A DNA stretch of 64,000 bases from Schistosoma mansoni (Eukaryota > Platyhelminthes > Trematoda > Strigeidida > Schistosomatidae): NCBI RefSeq assembly GCF_000237925.1, contig NW_017386025.1, forward strand, positions 558,001-622,000. The letters are read 5' to 3'. Below, one piece after another: positions 1 to 10,830 of this stretch. A program made the translations under genes and the position numbers. Every line of letters begins with the position of its first letter. The stretch's first letter is position 1. The notes beneath the pieces were generated by a model. It had not been told where the DNA came from and did not search any database. It saw nothing but the letters and a program-made list of their open reading frames with translations.

Positions 1-342
1 TAGATAAATGTTCGAAACGTAACCAAAACAATAATAGTAAGAAGAATAGGGATACAAAATGTATGAATCAACATAGTTAAGATAGATGTGTATTTACATG
101 TTGGAAGGTAATAATTCAGAGTAAAGTAGGCATTATAATTACCAGTAATCATAAATAAGGTAAAAGAGGTTATTGTGAAGGTAATGAAATTAATAAGTGG
201 TCTTGTAGTCACTCAACACGATAAAAGAAAACAAATATGTGGACGCCGACAAGAATAATGAAGCTAAGGAATTTGAGGACAGGGTTGGAGAGAAAAATTC
301 AAACTCAAAACTAGTAAAGGCTATTAGATGAACATCCAATCA

Positions 343-702
343 TCATGTCAAGTGAAGGCTAATCACACTTCCCTTATGTATACATAGGTCAGATCGGAAA
401 CGTTCGATAGTGATTACCTCCGCCAAACGCAATAATCTTGGTGCTTGTTGTCTGTTAATTATTTTGAATGCATTACTGACATTCACTTCGTGTCCACTAT
501 TCAAAAGGTGTCTGGCAATAGCACTTGTAAACACTTTACTCTCTTTCAGTCGTACAATCCTAGCACTGTGTTCACAAAATTTAGTACACGCTCTTCTATC
601 TATCCTTCCTGTATACTTGCTACTGCAAGCACATATAAATTCATAGATACGATTTGAGGTGACGTCGGTAGGGTATTGATCTACCTTGGAATGGTATGAC
701 AA
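343..702 (-). pseudogene. GIY-YIG endonuclease-like domain of a Penelope-like element, copy 1
   Basis: An open frame of about 119 residues has the layout of the C-terminal GIY-YIG nuclease domain of Penelope-like retroelements. An RIY motif (position of GIY) and a Cys pair are followed by KYTGR (position of YIG) and then RR, an EH motif, and an ARHLLNSGHEV stretch resembling the family's H(x)nH region, with a Glu near the end. In PLEs this domain nicks target DNA. There is no ATG at the domain start (the frame opens on TTG) and the reverse transcriptase that should precede it is missing: an inverted-repeat arm begins 18 bp upstream. It is therefore an orphan fragment or a non-autonomous derivative. 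The T at YTG and the R at RIY make catalytic activity doubtful. Confidence 0.6.
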
Positions 703-719
703 ATACTCGGCATTTTGTA

Positions 720-868
720 CACTTATTCTTCTTACTATTATGATTTTGAGTACGTTTCGAACATTTATCTAAACTTCACAAACTACAGTATGCTAAACAA
801 TTACTAATAATTACATTGGAATTGTAATTCTCGTTTGTATGCAGCTGATGAGGAGCCGTAGAATAGAA
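720..868 (-). repeat. Inverted-repeat arm, reverse orientation (unit 1)
   Basis: The reverse complement of this stretch matches 2700-2848 with some substitutions. Both carry the core cgtttcgaacatttatct, the stretch ending near aattgtttagcat, and the segment around the CAGCTGATGAG box. The arms alternate in orientation along the array. Confidence 0.8.
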
Positions 869-2699
869 TGAATTTATTCTACTCTACAAACCTTGTTGTT
901 CATGCTCTGTTGAAACTTTAAATACACAAACTCATACATCTCACAAAATAAGGTGTTTCTCTATTCAAGAACAGATCCATCGACTAGTCTCTGGGTTATT
1001 ATAGAGTCAAACACTCCAACTATCGCTCGTCTCAACAAAACATCTACTTACGTTGTCAACTCCCTAAGCAGACTGCATAACTCCCAGGAGACTTCCATCA
1101 AGTGACAGATGTTCGTCAGCTAGTATCCAACTATAAGCATTTTAGCAGCAGCAAAACTTAACGGATATCCATACCCCCCCCCACAAGTCCAATAGAGTAA
1201 ATCAAATCACATAAGAGAAAACGCACTGATACACATCCTGATCACATAAAGCAAAAACACATCCCTAGTATCCCAACCAATCTACAGTAAAACTGTCGAT
1301 ATAGTACACGTAATAAGATTTCAAACACCTGACAGGAATCATGACTAATCCACTCAGTCTCCCTATCTCCTCAGTCATACATCTCGACCGCAAACTTATC
1401 CGCGTGTCTTTCTCCTCGAAATTCCCCAACACTTCGAACAAACACTACGTTCCAATCAGTACTAACTGAATTTACATCCATTCATTCACAAATTTATGCA
1501 ACTGTCTGAAGACACGAACCCCTGTAACTAACCCCACAGCCAGTAAAGACAATTCAGAACTGACTTAGTTTCTCGTAAAATGTATTACATATTATCTTTT
1601 ACATCCTTACAATTCTCTTTTCACTACACTCTTTACAGACAGCCAGAATAGAGTGGCACTATGAACTCGTAGGACACATTCCAGTCTACAAACCACCAAA
1701 TGGAAAACCACACCCATCAACATTCGCCAATCGAATGCTGAAAACAACCAATTCGAAATAACCTGTCGCAACTGAAATAGGAAACAATACAAAATAAAAC
1801 TCAATATACTTTTAACAATAATTCTCTGCATTCTGAACAAAACAAAAATTATATAAGCAGACACTTATCAGACTAGTAGTACGATCAATATTAATTCATA
1901 TGACACGCAATTAGTTCATCATCAGGAGGAGTTCAAATGTATACACTTACCAACAAACCGGCACGAATACCTGAAACTAACAGAAAAAACACTGCATAAA
2001 ATAGTGATCAGTGTGAAAGACAAATCAACAATTCATAAGAGGTGTCGTACACTCATCATATAACCACTACTGATAAACATGAAAATACTGAACAATAATA
2101 TTAGGAACTGACTCAGTAATACAGTTTACAGTCTAACTAACTAACCTGGAATTTCCGCACTAATATCCACGAACATTGGTCAAAACCTTCTGATAACAAA
2201 TACGACCTGATCCGCACCGTGAACACAGAAGACCTATTTCAACCAATAAATAAATACAATTATCATCGACTTACCACCAAAACTCAGCAGTTCCGCACAA
2301 ACCCATCACCATCGGTCAGCCAGGACACTACACACTACGCACACGGTCGCCACATTCACCTGTAGGCTTGCAGACAATGCGTCAAGCATCCCTGAAAACA
2401 AAATGACCCCTGGGAAATTCCTCAGCTACACCCTATCCTACTCGCACGTATTCCCATCTCCACAACCACTGTAGGCTAAATTAGCTAGCGTACCACATAC
2501 CTAGATGCCGATTTACATAGAACTACAAATTAAGCCAAATCACAAAACACACGATCTAGAAGTCCCACATACCTCTAATTGTCAATCACAACTTGTTTTC
2601 CATACACAAAAGCTTAGGCAAACATTAAATGTCATACAACCAGATCCCTTGATACATTTAAACAGAGCAAGGACAACAAGGTTTGCAGAATAAAATGAC
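869..2699. other. G-poor, A/C-rich spacer of the tandem unit
   Basis: No convincing gene is visible. The plus strand is rich in A and C and visibly poor in G for about 1.8 kb. Short open frames on both strands (for example 1607-1864 minus and 2505-2693 plus) recur in copy 2 but resemble nothing I know. The same spacer in copy 2 runs from about 3670 to 5500. Confidence 0.5.
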
Positions 2700-2848
2700 T
2701 TCATTCTATACTACAGCTTCTCATCAGCTGCATACAAACGAGAATTACAATTCCCAATATAATTATTAACAATTGTTTAGCATGCTTTAGTTTGTGAAGT
2801 TTAGATAAATGTTCGAAACGTAACCAAAACAATAATAGTAAGAAGAAT
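2700..2848 (+). repeat. Inverted-repeat arm, forward orientation (junction of units 1 and 2)
   Basis: This is the inverted partner of 720-868. It spans the junction between the two tandem units, which shows that the unit boundary chosen at 2801/2802 is arbitrary. Confidence 0.8.
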
Positions 2849-3143
2849 AGGGATACAAAATGTATGAATCAACATAGTTAAGATAGATGTGTATTTACAT
2901 GTTGGAAGGTAATAATTCAGAGTAAAGTAGGCATTATAATTACCAGTAATCATAAATAAGGTAAAAGAGGTTATTGTGAAGGTAATGAAATTAATAAGTG
3001 GTCTTGTAGTCACTCAACACGATAAAAGAAAACAAATATGTGGACGCCGACAAGAATAATGAAGCTAAGGAATTTGAGGACAGGGTTGGAGAGAAAAATT
3101 CAAACTCAAAACTAGTAAAGGCTATTAGATGAACATCCAATCA

Positions 3144-3503
3144 TCATGTCAAGTGAAGGCTAATCACACTTCCCTTATGTATACATAGGTCAGATCGGAA
3201 ACGTTCGATAGTGATCACCTCCGCCAAACGCAATAATCTTGGTGCTTGTTGTCTGTTAATTATTTTGAATGCATTACTGACATTCACTTCGTGTCCACTA
3301 TTCAAAAGGTGTCTGGCAATAGCACTTGTAAACACTTTACTCTCTTTCAGTCGTACAATCCTAGCACTGTGTTCACAAAATTTAGTACACGCTCTTCTAT
3401 CTATCCTTCCTGTATACTTGCTACTGCAAGCACATATAAATTCATAGATACGATTTGAGGTGACGTCGGTAGGGTATTGATCTACCTTGGAATGGTATGA
3501 CAA
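3144..3503 (-). pseudogene. GIY-YIG endonuclease-like domain of a Penelope-like element, copy 2
   Basis: The translated protein is identical to the frame at 343-702; the only DNA difference I saw in it is silent. Perfect conservation of the protein between the tandem copies reflects recent duplication and is not by itself evidence of selection. As in copy 1, the reverse transcriptase is absent and an inverted arm lies directly upstream at 3521. Confidence 0.6.
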
Positions 3504-3520
3504 ATACTCGGCATTTTGTA

Positions 3521-3669
3521 CACTTATTCTTCTTACTATTATGATTTTGAGTACGTTTCGAACATTTATCTAAACTTCACAAACTACAGTATGCTAAACA
3601 ATTACTAATAATTACATTGGAATTGTAATTCTCGTTTGTATGCAGCTGATGAGGAGCCGTAGAATAGAA
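3521..3669 (-). repeat. Inverted-repeat arm, reverse orientation (unit 2)
   Basis: This is the copy-2 equivalent of 720-868, at the expected offset of 2801 bp. Its partner downstream is truncated at 5526. Confidence 0.8.
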
Positions 3670-5526
3670 TGAATTTATTCTACTCTACAAACCTTGTTGT
3701 TCATGCTCTGTTGAAACTTTAAATACACAAACTCATACATCTCACAAAATAAGGTGTTTCTCTATTCAAGAACAGATCCATCGACTAGTCTCTGGGTTAT
3801 TATAGAGTCAAACACTCCAACTATCGCTCGTCTCAACAAAACATCTACTTACGTTGTCAACTCCCTAAGCAGACTGCATAACTCCCAGGAGACTTCCATC
3901 AAGTGACAGATGTTCGTCAGCTAGTATCCAACTATAAGCATTTTAGCAGCAGCAAAACTTAACGGATATCCATACCCCCCCCCACAAGTCCAATAGAGTA
4001 AATCAAATCACATAAGAGAAAACGCACTGATACACATCCTGATCACATAAAGCAAAAACACATCCCTAGTATCCCAACCAATCTACAGTAAAACTGTCGA
4101 TATAGTACACGTAACAAGATTTCAAACACCTGACAGGAATCATGACTAATCCACTCAGTCTCCCTATCTCCTCAGTCATACATCTCGACCGCAAACTTAT
4201 CCGCGTGTCTTTCTCCTCGAAATTCCCCAACACTTCGAACAAACACTACGTTCCAATCAGTACTAACTGAATTTACATCCATTCATTCACAAATTTATGC
4301 AACTGTCTGAAGACACGAACCCCTGTAACTAACCCCACAGCCAGTAAAGACAATTCAGAACTGACTTAGTTTCTCGTAAAATGTATTACATATTATCTTT
4401 TACATCCTTACAATTCTCTTTTCACTACACTCTTTACAGACAGCCAGAATAGAGTGGCACTATGAACTCGTAGGACACATTCCAGTCTACAAACCACCAA
4501 ATGGAAAACCACACCCATCAACATTCGCCAATCGAATGCTGAAAACAACCAATTCGAAATAACCTGTCGCAACTGAAATAGGAAACAATACAAAATAAAA
4601 CTCAATATACTTTTAACAATAATTCTCTGCATTCTGAACAAAACAAAAATTATATAAGCAGACACTTATCAGACTAGTAGTACGATCAATATTAATTCAT
4701 ATGACACGCAATTAGTTCATCATCAGGAGGAGTTCAAATGTATACACTTACCAACAAACCGGCACGAATACCTGAAACTAACAGAAAAAACACTGCATAA
4801 AATAGTGATCAGTGTGAAAGACAAATCAACAATTCATAAGAGGTGTCGTACACTCATCATATAACCACTACTGATAAACATGAAAATACTGAACAATAAT
4901 ATTAGGAACTGACTCAGTAATACAGTTTACAGTCTAACTAACTAACCTGGAATTTCCGCACTAATATCCACGAACATTGGTCAAAACCTTCTGATAACAA
5001 ATACGACCTGATCCGCACCGTGAACACAGAAGACCTATTTCAACCAATAAATAAATACAATTATCATCGACTTACCACCAAAACTCAGCAGTTCCGCACA
5101 AACCCATCACCATCGGTCAGCCAGGACACTACACACTACGCACACGGTCGCCACATTCACCTGTAGGCTTGCAGACAATGCGTCAAGCATCCCTGAAAAC
5201 AAAATGACCCCTGGGAAATTCCTCAGCTACACCCTATCCTACTCGCACGTATTCCCATCTCCACAACCACTGTAGGCTAAATTAGCTAGCGTACCACATA
5301 CCTAGATGCCGATTTACATAGAACTACAAATTAAGCCAAATCACAAAACACACGATCTAGAAGTCCCACATACCTCTAATTGTCAATCACAACTTGTTTT
5401 CCATACACAAAAGCTTAGGCAAACATTAAATGTCATACAACCAGATCCCTTGACACATTTAAACAGAGCAAGGACAACAAGGTTTGCAGAATAAAATGAC
5501 TTCATTCTATACTACAGCTTCTCATC

Positions 5527-6055
5527 CGTGCATAGAATTTGATACATCACACATAGGTTTTCTGTTATCTACGAATGATGCGTTCACGAGTGTTCGTTAT
5601 CATACTCAATCGTTTGTTTTTCGGCTAAACAAAGCACCCACCTACATCGTGAGCTCGTCAATGTGACCATGTACCTTCTGTAAGCGTTGTATTCCATCTT
5701 GTTTGTCTTGTTAATGATAGTCGCAGCCTAAATGTAGCGAATATTTTTGTTATTATTCATGTGGTTGTTAAACCTGTCATATCCGCTGATGACAGTAGTT
5801 TCTTTGTTTACTTCTACGATATCAAGTCAGTTACTTTCCAACATTAGCCTTAATGGATAACGGTATGTTTGAACTACTTTTCTTTTTAATTCGTTCTATT
5901 GATTCGTAATACTGTTTAATTAAAAGTGTCTTGAACTCAATTTCTTTTTGCTCAACGTGGTTATCTCGGTACAGCGCTGTGCTTGGTTCGTTTTACTTAT
6001 CTAGTTCTTCCCTAACTCCCGGATATCATCGAACAAGATCCAATATATAGAAACC
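5527..6055. other. Intergenic sequence between the tandem array and RPL38
   Basis: This is AT-rich unique-looking sequence downstream of RPL38 (which is on the minus strand). No gene or repeat was recognised. Confidence 0.4.
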
Positions 6056-6061
6056 TTTATT
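6056..6061 (-). terminator. Candidate poly(A) signal of RPL38
   Basis: AATAAA on the minus strand lies 59 nt past the RPL38 stop codon, a usual spacing for a short 3' UTR. It would also be the first clear signal for any LAS1-RPL38 co-transcript. Confidence 0.5.
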
Positions 6062-6120
6062 AAAAGCAACATATTACAGTTCCTTCACAGTTAGATCTAT
6101 AAAGAGGCAAAATTAGCTGA

Positions 6121-6360
6121 TTAATATATGTGTATACTTGGTGGGAGTGAACGCTTGATTTTTCCAACTTTTTCCTTCTCCACAACTACAAGCGTATAAA
6201 GGAATCGACTGCATCTGATCTTAAACTTGACATTGTCTTTGTTTTCTTTAATCTTAACAGCTAAAAAAAAGTCACTATAGTTTCGGAGAGACTCACACTT
6301 GGCGTCTGCCCTTTGTGTCATATGGAGGAACTCCTTTATGTTGTCTACTTGTCGAGGCAT
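6121..6360 (-). CDS. RPL38: 60S ribosomal protein L38 (eL38)
   Basis: eL38 is a small, basic structural protein of the large ribosomal subunit. Two exons join to a 67-residue protein, close to the roughly 70 of animal eL38. Exon 1 (6360-6297) encodes the N-terminus [12 protein letters not shown] and ends after DAK. A 36 bp intron (6296-6261, gtgagt...ttttag) interrupts a Ser codon. Exon 2 (6260-6121) continues [18 protein letters not shown], the family's hallmark, then LYTL and SLPP. Read unspliced the frame also stays open, but the inserted 12 residues are unlike any L38. The ATG lies 18 nt after the LAS1 stop, with a splice-acceptor-like sequence in between, so the gene may be the downstream cistron of a shared transcript. 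The identification is firm. Confidence 0.95.
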   Translation of the reverse strand: MPRQVDNIKEFLHMTQRADAKCESLRNYSDFFLAVKIKENKDNVKFKIRCSRFLYTLVVVEKEKVGKIKRSLPPSIHIY

Positions 6361-6381
6361 GTTTAGCTAAAATTAGAGTTA
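6361..6381 (-). promoter_or_regulatory. Splice-acceptor-like sequence between LAS1 and RPL38
   Basis: After the LAS1 stop (6381-6379) comes ctctaattttag, with AG ending at 6367, then six bases and the RPL38 ATG. The pyrimidine run before it overlaps the last Phe codons of LAS1. Schistosomes add a spliced leader in trans and use this to resolve some polycistronic RNAs, so the site could take a spliced leader. A cis-spliced 5' UTR intron is the alternative. Confidence 0.5.
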
Positions 6382-7554
6382 AAAAAAATTGTTTTTACAC
6401 GAATTAATTATTGCTCCAAGCGGCGTTTCTGCCCATAACAAAGAGTCAGCAAGCTTCCAGCCAGGTTCACAGAGCACTTGTTTCCGGAGCTCATGAGTGT
6501 TAGGTACGTCGCGACCGCAAAACACATCGACATGGCTCATGATCACTTTCAACTTGTCTTGAGGTATCGGTGGATCCCGAATAATCAATAATTTCATGAA
6601 TAAATCACGATACTTATCACACATGTGGTTCAAAATATGATCTAGTGCTTTTCTCCAGTCTAATGACAAGCCATCTACGTAGTCACACAGGATCGATTTC
6701 CCAGACACACGACATCTGATTGCCTCAATCCAGGCAATACACCATTCCAGTCGGATGTCGTCGTCTACAGAACGATCATTTCTCAATCCTAGGATAAACT
6801 GTAAAACAAGTTCTCCAACAAGCTTGTGATATAGCATCGTGCTGAAGAGAGGCTTTAGTTTGATAGCCTGGTTTTGAACAATGTTGCATAGAGGACTTTC
6901 ACCAGTGAACAGATTACAGCCATAACTACATATAGCATTTATTATCAACGGGAAGCAAGCATATGTTGAACGGCTACTGAACACTTCTTTCATGTCGAGT
7001 TGAGATGTCTTATCCCCTTGCAGTAGACTTTCAATGTATTTAGTTAAGGTCAAACTTTGACACTTCAAAAAACCATCTAATTCAAATATCCGTTCCTCGT
7101 TATAGTTTACATTGGATGCCCAAAATTCACTCAGATATTTTAGTGACCACCAAAAAGCACTTTCTAGTGTGTCCGTTGACGGTATTATTCCATGTGCTAT
7201 ATCATTGCGCAGATCAGCCAGCCAGCTAGGTAAGCCTGCTACACGAGCAAGAGACAAAATGGGCAGTGCAAAATTCGGTCTTTCACGGTCTTGGGACTCA
7301 CTAGATAGCAACGAGACAAACCTCATGAGGGCCAGTGCCATACTTTGGCTTGAGTTTTCAAAGTAAGCATTTAGAAGTTCATAAGTGCACACTATGGACC
7401 GAGGTATTTTTGATACAGGCATACGACATAACCATATCTTTATGGTCTCCCAAGCTAAACGAAGTTTATACGTTTCGCATGAACATATGTTATTAGCAAC
7501 GTCACTAAATTCACTAGCATCAACCCAAGGAACTATCCGCTTATCATCATTCAT
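6379..7554 (-). CDS. LAS1L: LAS1-like pre-rRNA endonuclease (ribosome biogenesis)
   Basis: LAS1 is the HEPN-type RNase that cuts the ITS2 spacer of pre-rRNA during 60S subunit maturation, in complex with the kinase Grc3/NOL9. The 391-residue frame is unbroken. Residues about 20-60 match the N-terminal LAS1 region (WETIKIWLCRMPVSKIPRSI). Residues about 75-145 carry the hallmark block: ALALMRFVSLL, then LPSWLADLRNDIAHGIIPS, which includes the HEPN catalytic RxxxxH as RNDIAH. FWWSLKYLSEFWAS follows. The C-terminus keeps PGWKLADSLLWAETPLG, like the Trp-rich end of other LAS1 proteins. It is shorter than human LAS1L (about 730) because the acidic insertion is absent. The start is the ATG at 7554; no better upstream start is visible. 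The stop lies 18 nt before RPL38. Confidence 0.88.
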   Translation of the reverse strand: MNDDKRIVPWVDASEFSDVANNICSCETYKLRLAWETIKIWLCRMPVSKIPRSIVCTYELLNAYFENSSQSMALALMRFVSLLSSESQDRERPNFALPILSLARVAGLPSWLADLRNDIAHGIIPSTDTLESAFWWSLKYLSEFWASNVNYNEERIFELDGFLKCQSLTLTKYIESLLQGDKTSQLDMKEVFSSRSTYACFPLIINAICSYGCNLFTGESPLCNIVQNQAIKLKPLFSTMLYHKLVGELVLQFILGLRNDRSVDDDIRLEWCIAWIEAIRCRVSGKSILCDYVDGLSLDWRKALDHILNHMCDKYRDLFMKLLIIRDPPIPQDKLKVIMSHVDVFCGRDVPNTHELRKQVLCEPGWKLADSLLWAETPLGAIINSCKNNFF

Positions 7555-8149
7555 AATACAATCCTAACTTAAAGTCAGGATAAAAAACTAAGCCTACCAG
7601 AAATACGGGGCAACTCACGCCGCGTGTAACGGAACCTTCACAATGACCTTGTTGAAACAATTCTTTGAGCGCCCAACAACCAACTAAATTGAACACTTAT
7701 GTAAGATTGGGATGCAACGTGATAACGAAAAAATATGAAAATCCGTTTTAAAGCGAGTTATGACTACCTACAGTGGTGATAGGTTTTACGAAGATCCTCT
7801 TTCATTCAAACATTCAACATCAGATGGTATTAATCAACATGGAGGAAGCGATCGATAGATGATAACTCCAGATAAAAACGAAGTAAATTACAGTGGACAG
7901 TAGTAAATACACGCCAGAAATTGCAACCTTTCTGCTCAAAGAACTTTAAGGAAGCTCACCCAGACTACTTCAAACTCTTCTTGGAAGAATCAGAGAACGA
8001 TTTATTGCTTGTGATCTGAATTTGGGTCTCTGGAGAGCATTCTCATGATGGAAAGGCATGGTTTCCGCTATATCTTTTCTGAAACTAAAGGTTAATACAA
8101 GGTGATCATTAATAGTGGAAGGCATTGTGGAGTAACACTCAGAGTGATT
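7555..8149. other. Upstream region of the LAS1-RPL38 pair
   Basis: This is the likely promoter side of LAS1. No recognisable gene, repeat or clear core promoter motif was found. Confidence 0.4.
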
Positions 8150-8490
8150 AATACCTATGGACTGAAGTAAACATCAGGTCTCCCTCTAAAAGACTCCGTG
8201 AAGGCTGCAGTCACTATATCTTTGGGTAAGGAGTTTCACATTTCATTGATTCTGACAGCGAAAAAGTTTGCATAGACTCTTGTGCGATATCTTCCGTGTC
8301 CTATTCTTCTTAGTTGTAAATTAGTGCTAGAATGCATCAATGATTTATTCAGATGAGGATTATGAAGGACACGACGCGTCAATCCTTCTAAGCCACATAA
8401 TTTACACTTTCATGCTTCCAGCAAAACTGAGTAGAGTTTGTGTTTTGGTCCTAACACCATTTTATTTCCTATTTTCTGAACAAGTCCCGA
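8150..8490 (-). mobile_element. 3' remnant of a CR1-like non-LTR retrotransposon
   Basis: Minus-strand translation gives a broken version of the C-terminal domain shared by CR1-like reverse transcriptases: RRIGHGRYRTRVYANFFAVR, then an in-frame stop where WNSLP should start (NSLPKDIV remains). The frame is interrupted by stops and has no RT catalytic part. It is a 5'-truncated, long-dead insertion. Confidence 0.55.
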
Positions 8491-10249
8491 GGGATCACTA
8501 TCCTCATTAAGGCAAGGGAACATATTACAGGGTTTTTCCCAGAACGTGGTCTTAAGTATATATTCGAAATATTTCACTTAGTCTCAGAGCCAGGCTACCT
8601 AATATTCTGGTGTACTTTGTTGGCCTAGAATGTCTATAGGTAGACACCTAAAGTGCCACAAAAAGTAATGTCTGTTTCCTAACCTGTAGTGGAGAGTGTA
8701 ACGCTGACATCACACCGAAAATAGGGGGTGAGTGCAGTATTTCTGTTGTTAAACACTGGTATGCTACGTTTGCTAATGTTGAGTTCGATTACGTTTCTAC
8801 GACCCAAAGAAGACTGTTTCGGGGGTAGGGATTGTACCAATAATCCAGTCCAGCATATTTCGGCTTTCTGATGTTCTCCTCAAGGTTGATCTCAAAAATG
8901 AGCTTTACAAAGTCTGCCGCTGTGTTTATAGGGAGCAATTATTTTATAAGATGTCATAAAATTTCTAATATTATTACAAAGAGCGCGTGTAATCAAGTAC
9001 TCGTTGTATACCTTCAATCTGAGAGGACGACGGGCCTCTGATTTATTCGTACGTTTGTCCCAAAATATCTCTCTCTTCGAAAGTAAACGAAGTCTGACAT
9101 AACTCGATACACTGGAACCGAGAAAATCTGAAAAATAAACGATATATCAGGCCGTAAACAGGCTTAGTGGTGCTTTAATCCCGTTGAGGAGAGGCACAGA
9201 AAAGAAGGGCTCGGTTGGTAACAATCATTATGGAGCAAACAATACATGATGTAGCTCTATTTACTTATTTTGTGGGCATGAAAAGACTACTAAATAACTG
9301 CTCCGCATTGCCCGTAACACAAGGTGTCAGTGACAGACCTAGCCTTTGCTCAAATTGTTTGTTATTGTCAAAAGAAAGTTGTGGAACTACAGTAGAAGCA
9401 GTCTCAGTAACAACCATAGCAAACAATGGAGGTAGATCAATTGTCTTGCCGACGCGTTCTGGAGTATATGATAATGAAAATCGCGTGACTTCTCCAAAGG
9501 TTTAACAAAGGTGGGAGGCTTAATACTAATACTAATATTGATTTCGGATACTGCACCACTCAGCCGATGACTCATATCATGAGAAGTGAATAACAAAACA
9601 CTATGGATGGATTGGTTGCAAATGAGACGAGGACTACGAAAGACGGTGTTATTCTAAAAGATATACGCAATATTTGTCTCTTAAAAGATCTGAATGGCTC
9701 ACACTGCCTCAGTGTGTAGGAGTGTGTAAGTACTGTGTCGTAAGTTCTACGAATTTCATAGGCCTCAGCCAGTATAGGCAGAGGGCTATGACGGAAGGCA
9801 TTTGAGAAGTTTCTGTAATGTTTCTAAGAGATGTGAGCGACCCGCATAACATCTTTTTTGTGCATAGGCATCTATGCCATTTGTTTGATCTTAAATCCCG
9901 TAATACTTTCCTGACTCTGCATCTACGTGCACAGCATTTATCTACGAATTTAGCAAGCTTGACAATATTATCACTTCGTTCAGTTTTTGGCTTCTAATCA
10001 AATCTTTGACATCGCTTAGTTTTTTACTGGCCGTTACTTATGTCTCTTTTAAAATTATATTCTGGTAGCTCCTATATTTATTTAACGTGTGATCGATTGT
10101 CTCCGTTTGTATTAACTAGATTAGTGCATTCCTAAATGATGAAACAAAATATTTGCCGTTTTACAGAAACCTCTAACATTGTTGCTGAGCAATCACATTT
10201 TTCAGTCAATAAAATTTCATCCATAGTTTATCTCACAGTTATGAACTGT
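8491..10249. other. Unassigned AT-rich sequence
   Basis: There are short open frames only (for example 9215-9505 plus and 9387-9596 minus), without similarity to families I know. Retroelement remnants too old to recognise are likely. Confidence 0.35.
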
Positions 10250-10830
10250 TTACTTTTGATCTATCACTGGAGAATAATATTGCGCTCTTCATCTTTCAGG
10301 ACAACCTTTGCTGTTTCAAAAGTAACTATCTTCATAGTGCTCAACATTTTATACAATGGTTGTCTTGTGTTTGACTAGGTTGAGTTCGTTGTTACTCACG
10401 GATTGTTTCACATAAGTCACTAAATTGCTCAGGTATTATATATATTCTTCAATATTACTACTTATCTTGACGTTAAACTAACATCACAGTTGGGTCTTCC
10501 TTATGAGCTCTTTTCTTAGATAAATGTTCACTGATACATTACTTTGTTTTCTTTTCGGGTAGCATACAATGCCTTTGTTTCCTCTTTAACCGCATCTAGA
10601 GAGCATGTGGTCTTGATTCTGTAACCGAGTGTCCTAATCAAGTTCCTTTAATATTGTAGAGAAACAAAACTAAGAAAATGTTTACATTGATCGGTCCAAG
10701 TAGTTTTCTTGTTAAAGTTTCCTTCTAGGGACCCATCTGTATTCCTCGTAAGTAGAAAATCTGGAAAGGCTATTCTACTTCCATTTTCTACCTCATATGG
10801 GAATTTCAATAATCGATACCCTGCAGATAA
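10250..10830 (-). mobile_element. Penelope-like element, distal part (after the RT core)
   Basis: The minus strand reads FPDFLLTRNTDGSLEGNFNK followed by KTTWTDQCKHFLSF, the region that follows the RT core in Penelope-like elements (usually FLDVLVTR..DGSL..S.YRKPT.T..YL.F.S). NLIRTLGYRIKTTCS comes next, matching the VxTLxxRAxxxCS block. A weak fragment near 10310 (TFETAKVVLKDEERNI) looks like the tail of the GIY-YIG domain. Stops and shifts make it a pseudogene. It continues the RT half found at 15440-16480, from which it is separated by a CR1-like insertion. Confidence 0.65.

Larger units (their letters stand above)
1..2801. repeat. Tandem 2.8 kb repeat unit, copy 1
   Basis: The sequence starting at 1 recurs at 2802, giving a period of 2801 bp. 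The copies differ at only a few scattered bases that I noticed (for example 414 T against 3215 C, 1312 T against 4113 C). Copy 1 probably begins left of the window because an inverted-repeat arm is cut by position 1. Each unit holds a GIY-YIG-like frame on the minus strand, an inverted arm and a long G-poor spacer. Head-to-tail arrays with inverted or direct terminal repeats are common for Penelope-like elements; assigning the unit to that class is inference. Confidence 0.9.
2802..5526. repeat. Tandem 2.8 kb repeat unit, copy 2 (3' incomplete)
   Basis: This is the second head-to-tail copy of the unit starting at 1. It matches copy 1 up to about 5526 and then changes abruptly to unrelated sequence, about 75 bp short of a full unit. 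The break falls inside the inverted-repeat arm, right after the bases cttctcatc. Confidence 0.9.

Noticed and set aside
6121-6360. Unspliced 79-residue version of RPL38
   Set aside because: The 12 extra residues come from a 36 bp gt-ag intron. Removing it gives the normal L38 sequence and length.
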